Source: Antennarius striatus
Lineage: Eukaryota > Chordata > Actinopteri > Lophiiformes > Antennariidae
NCBI RefSeq assembly: GCF_040054535.1
Contig: NC_090780.1
Location: 3,951,001-4,015,000, forward strand
Length of the DNA stretch: 64,000 nt
Reading direction: 5' to 3'
A program made the translations under genes and the position numbers. Numbering within the stretch: the first letter of the stretch is position 1; every line of letters starts with the position of its first letter. Positions 61,701-64,000 of this stretch are shown piece after piece. The notes under the pieces were generated by a model. That model saw only the letters and a list, made by a program, of their open reading frames with translations, did no database searches and had not been told where the DNA came from.

Positions 61701-62993
61701 TCCTCTCCTCTCTCCTTAATAATTTAAGCAGCAGATTGGTCAAGTTTGATTCTGGTGTTAACCGTGTCCTATGTCGTGTCCTGTGTCTATGTTCACAGTA
61801 TAGCAAACACCTGTTTGTCCACATTGGACAGACCAACCCCTCCTACAGCGACCCGCTCCTCGAGGCCGTGGACATCAGACAGATCTATGACAAGTTCCCC
61901 GAGAAGAAGGGTGGCCTCAAGGAGCTTTATGAGAAAGGCCCTCAGAACGCCTTCTTCCTAGTTAAATTCTGGGTGGGTTGTTATTACCGCGTACAACTTA
62001 TTAGTTATTGTTGTGTATTTATGTGTGTGGGTTGTTGTTTTTTTAGTTATCTTAGTGGGAGGCTATTCTAAACTAATGAAACCCTATGATGATACTTAAG
62101 CTTTATCCAGCTAGCATTTGCAGCCCATATAAAATCCACTGGAGATGTTTTTTATTCACTTCACACTTTCCCAGATAAATTGACGATGATTTTTTTTCCT
62201 TTTCTGTTGGTCAGTGTTTTTCTTTGCATAGTTGAATACTATATTATGGACCTTACTTGAAACTCATTTTGTTCTTGCTACCTAAAAATTCATTCATTCA
62301 TTCATTCTCGCTATTAATCAGATTAAATGTACACCTTCCTCTGCAGGCGGACCTGAATAGCAGCGGCATGCAGGATGGCCCTGGTTCTTTCTATGGCGTT
62401 AGCAGCCAGTACAGCAGCCTGGAGAATATGACAATCACTGTTTCAACCAAAGTCTGTTCGTTTGGCAAGCAGGTTGTTGAGAAAGTTGAGGTAAGATTTT
62501 GCAGCGATTCTTGATTCTGTTTGCACACATATGTCCATATTATTTACGTGGAATCTCCTTCTTGCAGACGGAATATGCCCGGCTGGAAGGAGGAAAGTGT
62601 GTTTACAGGATTCACCGCTCTCCCATGTGCGAGTACATGATCAACTTTATCCACAAACTCAAGCATTTGCCTGAAAAATACATGATGAACAGTGTTCTTG
62701 AAAACTTCACAATCCTACAGGTAATATGTTCGTAGGTTTGGGGAGTTTTGGAGGAATATTTGATAATTGGATGTTGGTATACATTTATTATCTGAATTGA
62801 TTGGATTGTCACATTATTGTGTCTGCAGTATTTGTTAACAGACTGCTGTCATATTTCTTACTGTCCATTTGCCCCACAGGTGGTGACAAATCGTGACACC
62901 CAGGAGACCTTGCTCTGTATAGCGTTTGTTTTTGAGGTTTCCACAAGTGAACATGGAGCTCAGTATCATGTCTACAGACTTGTTAAAGACTAA
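45407..62993 (+). CDS. tead3: TEAD3 transcription factor (TEA domain family member 3)
   Basis: Exons: 45407-45602, 55029-55093, 55797-55859 (or 56002-56064), 58903-58914, 60249-60374, 60516-60556, 61181-61245, 61323-61459, 61799-61972, 62347-62490, 62568-62720 and 62880-62993. Using the first alternative exon they total 1290 nt, or 429 residues; human TEAD3 has 435. The TEA DNA-binding domain covers about residues 31-110 ([48 protein letters not shown]). A Pro-rich linker follows, then the YAP/TAZ/VGLL-binding domain from about residue 200 to the end. The Cys of [10 protein letters not shown] (residue 362) is the conserved auto-palmitoylation site. TEADs bind CATTCC (M-CAT) sites and are the nuclear effectors of Hippo signalling. 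The AMNL microexon and the DIKPFAQP and SYEPLAP segments identify TEAD3. It lies downstream of tulp1, as in human. Confidence 0.95.
47268..47614 (+). mobile_element. Small Tigger-like MITE, copy 3
   Basis: It starts CAATGCGCCCTCGCGCATT and ends in the complement of CAGTGCGCCCTCATTC, with TA on both sides. The internal GTCACGTGATTCCG and CTATTGGCTG are shared with the copies at 25779 and 38801. Best-preserved ends of the three. Confidence 0.7.
48370..48690. repeat. Dispersed repeat rich in AAGGTCA half-sites
   Basis: It contains TGACCTTGACC, TCAAGGTCAAGG, TGACCTTGCCC and AAGGTTAAGGTCAACC within about 170 bp. GGACGGATGGACAGACGGAT follows, a tail seen on interspersed repeats. No coding potential. 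Repeat status is inferred from texture. Confidence 0.45.
51283..51760 (+). mobile_element. tRNA-type SINE with an internal (GT)n expansion
   Basis: The head GGTGGCATGGTGGTGCAATG, with a GAGTAGCG A box and a GGTTTGATTCC B box, is a pol III promoter. The body has GGGTTCTCTGCGGGTTCTC, AAAAACATACAG, AATTGGCCACACCAAATTG and GGGGATAGGCTCCAGCAGAC. The tail is (GATG)n at 51719-51746. This family is abundant in teleosts. The stretch after TTCTCCCCGTG has grown into a GT tract of about 80 bp plus two TTCATGTGTGTGTG units. Confidence 0.8.
51379..51491. repeat. (GT)n microsatellite inside a SINE
   Basis: Pure GT from 51379 to about 51458, then interrupted units. The Cys-Val and His-Thr reading frames on both strands are artefacts of it. 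Confidence 0.97.
53102..53140. repeat. (ATTC)n microsatellite
   Basis: About nine ATTC units. A shorter (ATTC)n run is at 62289-62307. Confidence 0.95.
53870..54066 (+). promoter_or_regulatory. tead3: CpG-rich block with CCAAT palindrome, tandem TEAD sites and a donor
   Basis: About 200 bp with roughly ten CpGs in an AT-rich intron. ATTGGCCCGGGCCAAT (53872-53887) is a perfect 16-bp palindrome of two opposed CCAAT boxes. GGAATG occurs at 53921-53926 and 53930-53935, a TEAD pair with a 3-bp gap. The block ends AGAGTATG at a consensus donor GTAAGT (54067). It could be an internal promoter with an alternative first exon spliced to 55029. That frame is closed by TGA at 54048-54050, and the next usable in-frame ATG is in the AMNL microexon, so the product would lack the TEA domain. 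The donor may instead be chance. Confidence 0.4.
55671..55706 (+). repeat. (TG)n and CGCGCG tract upstream of the alternative exon
   Basis: About 15 TG units (55671-55700) followed by CGCGCG, ending about 90 nt before the acceptor of the exon at 55797. In RNA a UG repeat binds TDP-43 and CELF-type proteins. The DNA is alternating purine-pyrimidine and Z-DNA-prone. Confidence 0.8.
55797..55859 (+). CDS. tead3: tead3 alternative exon A (TEAD3-type recognition helix)
   Basis: 63 nt, phase 0 at both ends, acceptor CTTTAG and donor GTAGGT. It encodes 21 residues starting [12 protein letters not shown] and ending VREYQAGIK. Human TEAD3 has the same except Val for Ala in the last part. This is the third helix of the TEA domain, which reads M-CAT DNA, plus its C-terminal extension. 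A near-copy follows 142 nt later. Confidence 0.93.
55860..56001 (+). promoter_or_regulatory. tead3: Pyrimidine-tract intron between alternative exons
   Basis: A 142-nt intron whose last 100 nt are mostly C and T, with TTCTCTCTTTCTTCCC and TTTTCTCTCC-type PTB motifs ahead of the acceptor TGTGTGCAG. Long CU tracts of this kind flank PTB-regulated exon pairs such as those in tropomyosin and actinin genes. A regulatory role is inferred. Confidence 0.55.
56002..56064 (+). CDS. tead3: tead3 alternative exon B (TEAD1/2/4-type recognition helix)
   Basis: 63 nt, phase 0 at both ends, acceptor GTGTGCAG and donor GTATGC. It encodes 21 residues starting [12 protein letters not shown] and ending SREIQSKLK; 14 of 21 match exon A. 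The second half is like human TEAD2 (REIQSKLK) rather than TEAD3. The frame is fully open and no residue of the conserved helix core is lost except the mild Ile-to-Leu change, so it looks functional. Skipping, switching or double inclusion all keep the frame. Confidence 0.85.
57093..57140 (-). mobile_element. LINE/SINE 3' tail fragment
   Basis: GATAGATAGATAGATATAC then TTTATTTATTCTAAACTGGG. The complement has the AAATTTCCC...AATAAAGTAT plus ATCTATC tail typical of a fish LINE and of SINEs sharing its 3' end. It ends at the TA into which the next element inserted. Confidence 0.5.
57143..58081 (-). mobile_element. pogo/Tigger-like DNA transposon, internally deleted
   Basis: Perfect 22-bp terminal inverted repeats (CAGTGGTACCTCTACTTACG... 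at 57143-57164, complement at 58060-58081) are flanked by TA duplications. Subterminal TTCGTAAGTAGA repeats lie inside both ends. On the - strand, 57665-57425 encodes [20 protein letters not shown] and [12 protein letters not shown], then after a stop [20 protein letters not shown] and SVVRH. These are the two helix-turn-helix parts of a CENP-B/Tigger transposase DNA-binding region. The catalytic DDE part is missing, so it is non-autonomous. Two CCAAT motifs lie near its right end. Confidence 0.85.
58903..58914 (+). CDS. tead3: tead3 12-nt microexon (AMNL)
   Basis: GCGATGAATTTG lies between a TTTTTTGATTCAG acceptor and a GTAAGT donor, phase 0 on both sides. It encodes Ala-Met-Asn-Leu, which sits in human TEAD3 between the TEA domain and DQ.SKDKALQ; other TEADs commonly lack it. 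Being 12 nt it can be skipped without a frame change. Its ATG is the first in-frame ATG after the TEA-domain exons. Confidence 0.9.
60204..60216 (-). promoter_or_regulatory. CTCF-like motif in a tead3 intron
   Basis: The complement reads CCACAAGGTGGCG, a good CTCF core match in reverse orientation, 33 bp before the exon at 60249. Confidence 0.4.
60746..61046. mobile_element. MITE-like inverted-repeat element
   Basis: GCACCAGCCATGCGTAAGTT near 60757 and the complement of GGACTTACGCCTAGCTGGTG at 61024-61043 form imperfect inverted ends about 300 bp apart in the tead3 intron 60557-61180. No coding content. Superfamily and target duplication not determined. Confidence 0.45.
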
Positions 62994-64000
62994 TAGTTCT
63001 TCAGAGAAGTTTTGGAAGAGCCAGCCAAAAGTGTGACACAATCTCTCTGTGACCAGCAAAACCCATCCAGGAAAAAACAAACGCTCAGTCAGTCCTAGAC
63101 TGAACTAAGATGGACACCGTTTATGCTTTAAAAAAGTGTTGCTCGCAAGGAAAAAAGTGAATCTTAACCAGCCGACACAAAGAAATTTTTGAAGAATTAT
63201 GGACTTTTTCAATTAGCTATCTTCCATGTGTTTAAACATGCCTTAGATGAAGTGGTTAACTTTCCCAAGGTGATTGATGGAGCTTGAAATGTTTTATTGA
63301 GGGAATGAGAATGTGTCTATGGTTGAAAAGACTCTTATGCACTAAGAGAAGTGCGTGTAAGATTGAAACAAATAAAGAGAGAACACTTCCATGGAAGGAG
63401 AAAAACCAGAGCCAAGTGGTGTTGTTACAGTAGGTTTGTTAAGAAAGTGCCTTTACCCCAAAGATGACATCATTGCCTGCCACTTTGGAATGCCTTTTCT
63501 ACTACCTCTTATTTTTGAACAAATAACTAATTGTCACACAGGTTTATTTAAAAAAAAAAATTGGAAAGAAAGCACTCAGATCAGTTTTTGTATTGCAGCA
63601 AGCAGAGGAATGAGATGGGAGTTAATAAATATGTAGCCTGTTGTTTTATTTAAAAAATAAATAAATAAAAGCCCAAGTTTTACAGTCCACGTGTACAGGG
63701 AGAAGGTTTATTGTGTTACCTTACTATTTAGTTTTTAACTTTTAATGTGATATTATGCAGTTAAAAAACCAGGTCTTATCAGCGTCTATCTCTAAAGATC
63801 TGTGACACTAGGGATGCTTTGTGCCACTGCTAGCCTCAAATAAAATCAGGGCTTTTCCATCCTCACTCGATCCCCTGTAATTTCTCTTGAAGACCTGTGC
63901 TTGGTTGCACTTAAATATCAAGAAGTGGAGGGTGAAGCAACAGCAGTGCATATTTTCTGCCTTGAGTTATGTAGCCTAATGGAAAAAAAAAGTGTTGTTT
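62994..64000 (+). other. tead3: tead3 3'UTR and downstream sequence
   Basis: It begins right after the TAA stop at 62991-62993. Poly(A) signal candidates are AATAAA at 63371-63376 and the AATAAATAAATAAAA cluster from 63656. An 81-codon frame at 63391-63636 has no known domain and lies in the UTR. No further gene begins before the window ends. Confidence 0.6.

Overview
The window is vertebrate nuclear DNA, almost certainly from a teleost fish, possibly a percomorph. It is AT-rich, with long introns and many (CA)n, (GT)n and (AT)n tracts. It carries teleost-type tRNA-derived SINEs with (GGAT)n or LINE-like tails, degenerate LINEs, and hAT-like and pogo/Tigger-like DNA elements. Genes are split by GT-AG introns. 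No bacterial, plasmid or viral gene set is present, and I saw no intact endogenous retrovirus.

Layout: (1) 1-1113, the 3' two exons of an adenosine A3-type GPCR (adora3-like), + strand, cut at the window start. (2) About 3.65-4.04 kb, two let-7 microRNA hairpins on the - strand, matching the let-7a/j and let-7k mature types. (3) About 4.5-16 kb, no protein gene; it holds a 910-bp hAT-like element with an 8-bp target-site duplication, microsatellites, an L1/Tx1-type LINE fragment and a possible conserved noncoding block. (4) 18.58-26.53 kb (perhaps from about 16.77 kb), tulp1, + strand: twelve exons read through to the stop, with a Lys/Glu-rich N-terminal part and a complete tubby domain. Its introns hold a SINE, two LINE remnants and a small Tigger-like element. 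(5) 26.5-30 kb, intergenic. (6) About 30.0-62.99 kb, tead3, + strand: a CpG- and GC-box-containing 5' region near 30 kb, an intron of about 15 kb, a first coding exon at 45.4 kb with a non-AUG start, and eleven further confident exons plus one alternative exon. (7) 63-64 kb, tead3 3'UTR and downstream sequence. As I recall, TULP1 and TEAD3 are also neighbours at human 6p21, which supports both calls.

The most interesting feature is in tead3. Two tandem 63-nt, phase-0 exons (55797-55859 and 56002-56064) each encode the TEA-domain recognition helix. One is TEAD3-like and the other TEAD1/2/4-like. They are separated by a 142-nt intron that is mostly a pyrimidine tract, and a UG-repeat lies about 100 nt upstream of the first. 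A 12-nt microexon (AMNL) follows. This looks like a mutually exclusive exon switch in a transcription factor's DNA-binding domain. A CpG-rich block about 1 kb upstream of the next exon holds a perfect CCAAT palindrome, two GGAATG TEAD sites with a 3-bp gap and a consensus splice donor. It could be an internal, autoregulated promoter for a tead3 form lacking the DNA-binding domain.

Exon boundaries were placed by eye from splice signals, reading-frame continuity and family protein similarity. The tulp1 N-terminal exons and the tead3 noncoding exons are not resolved.
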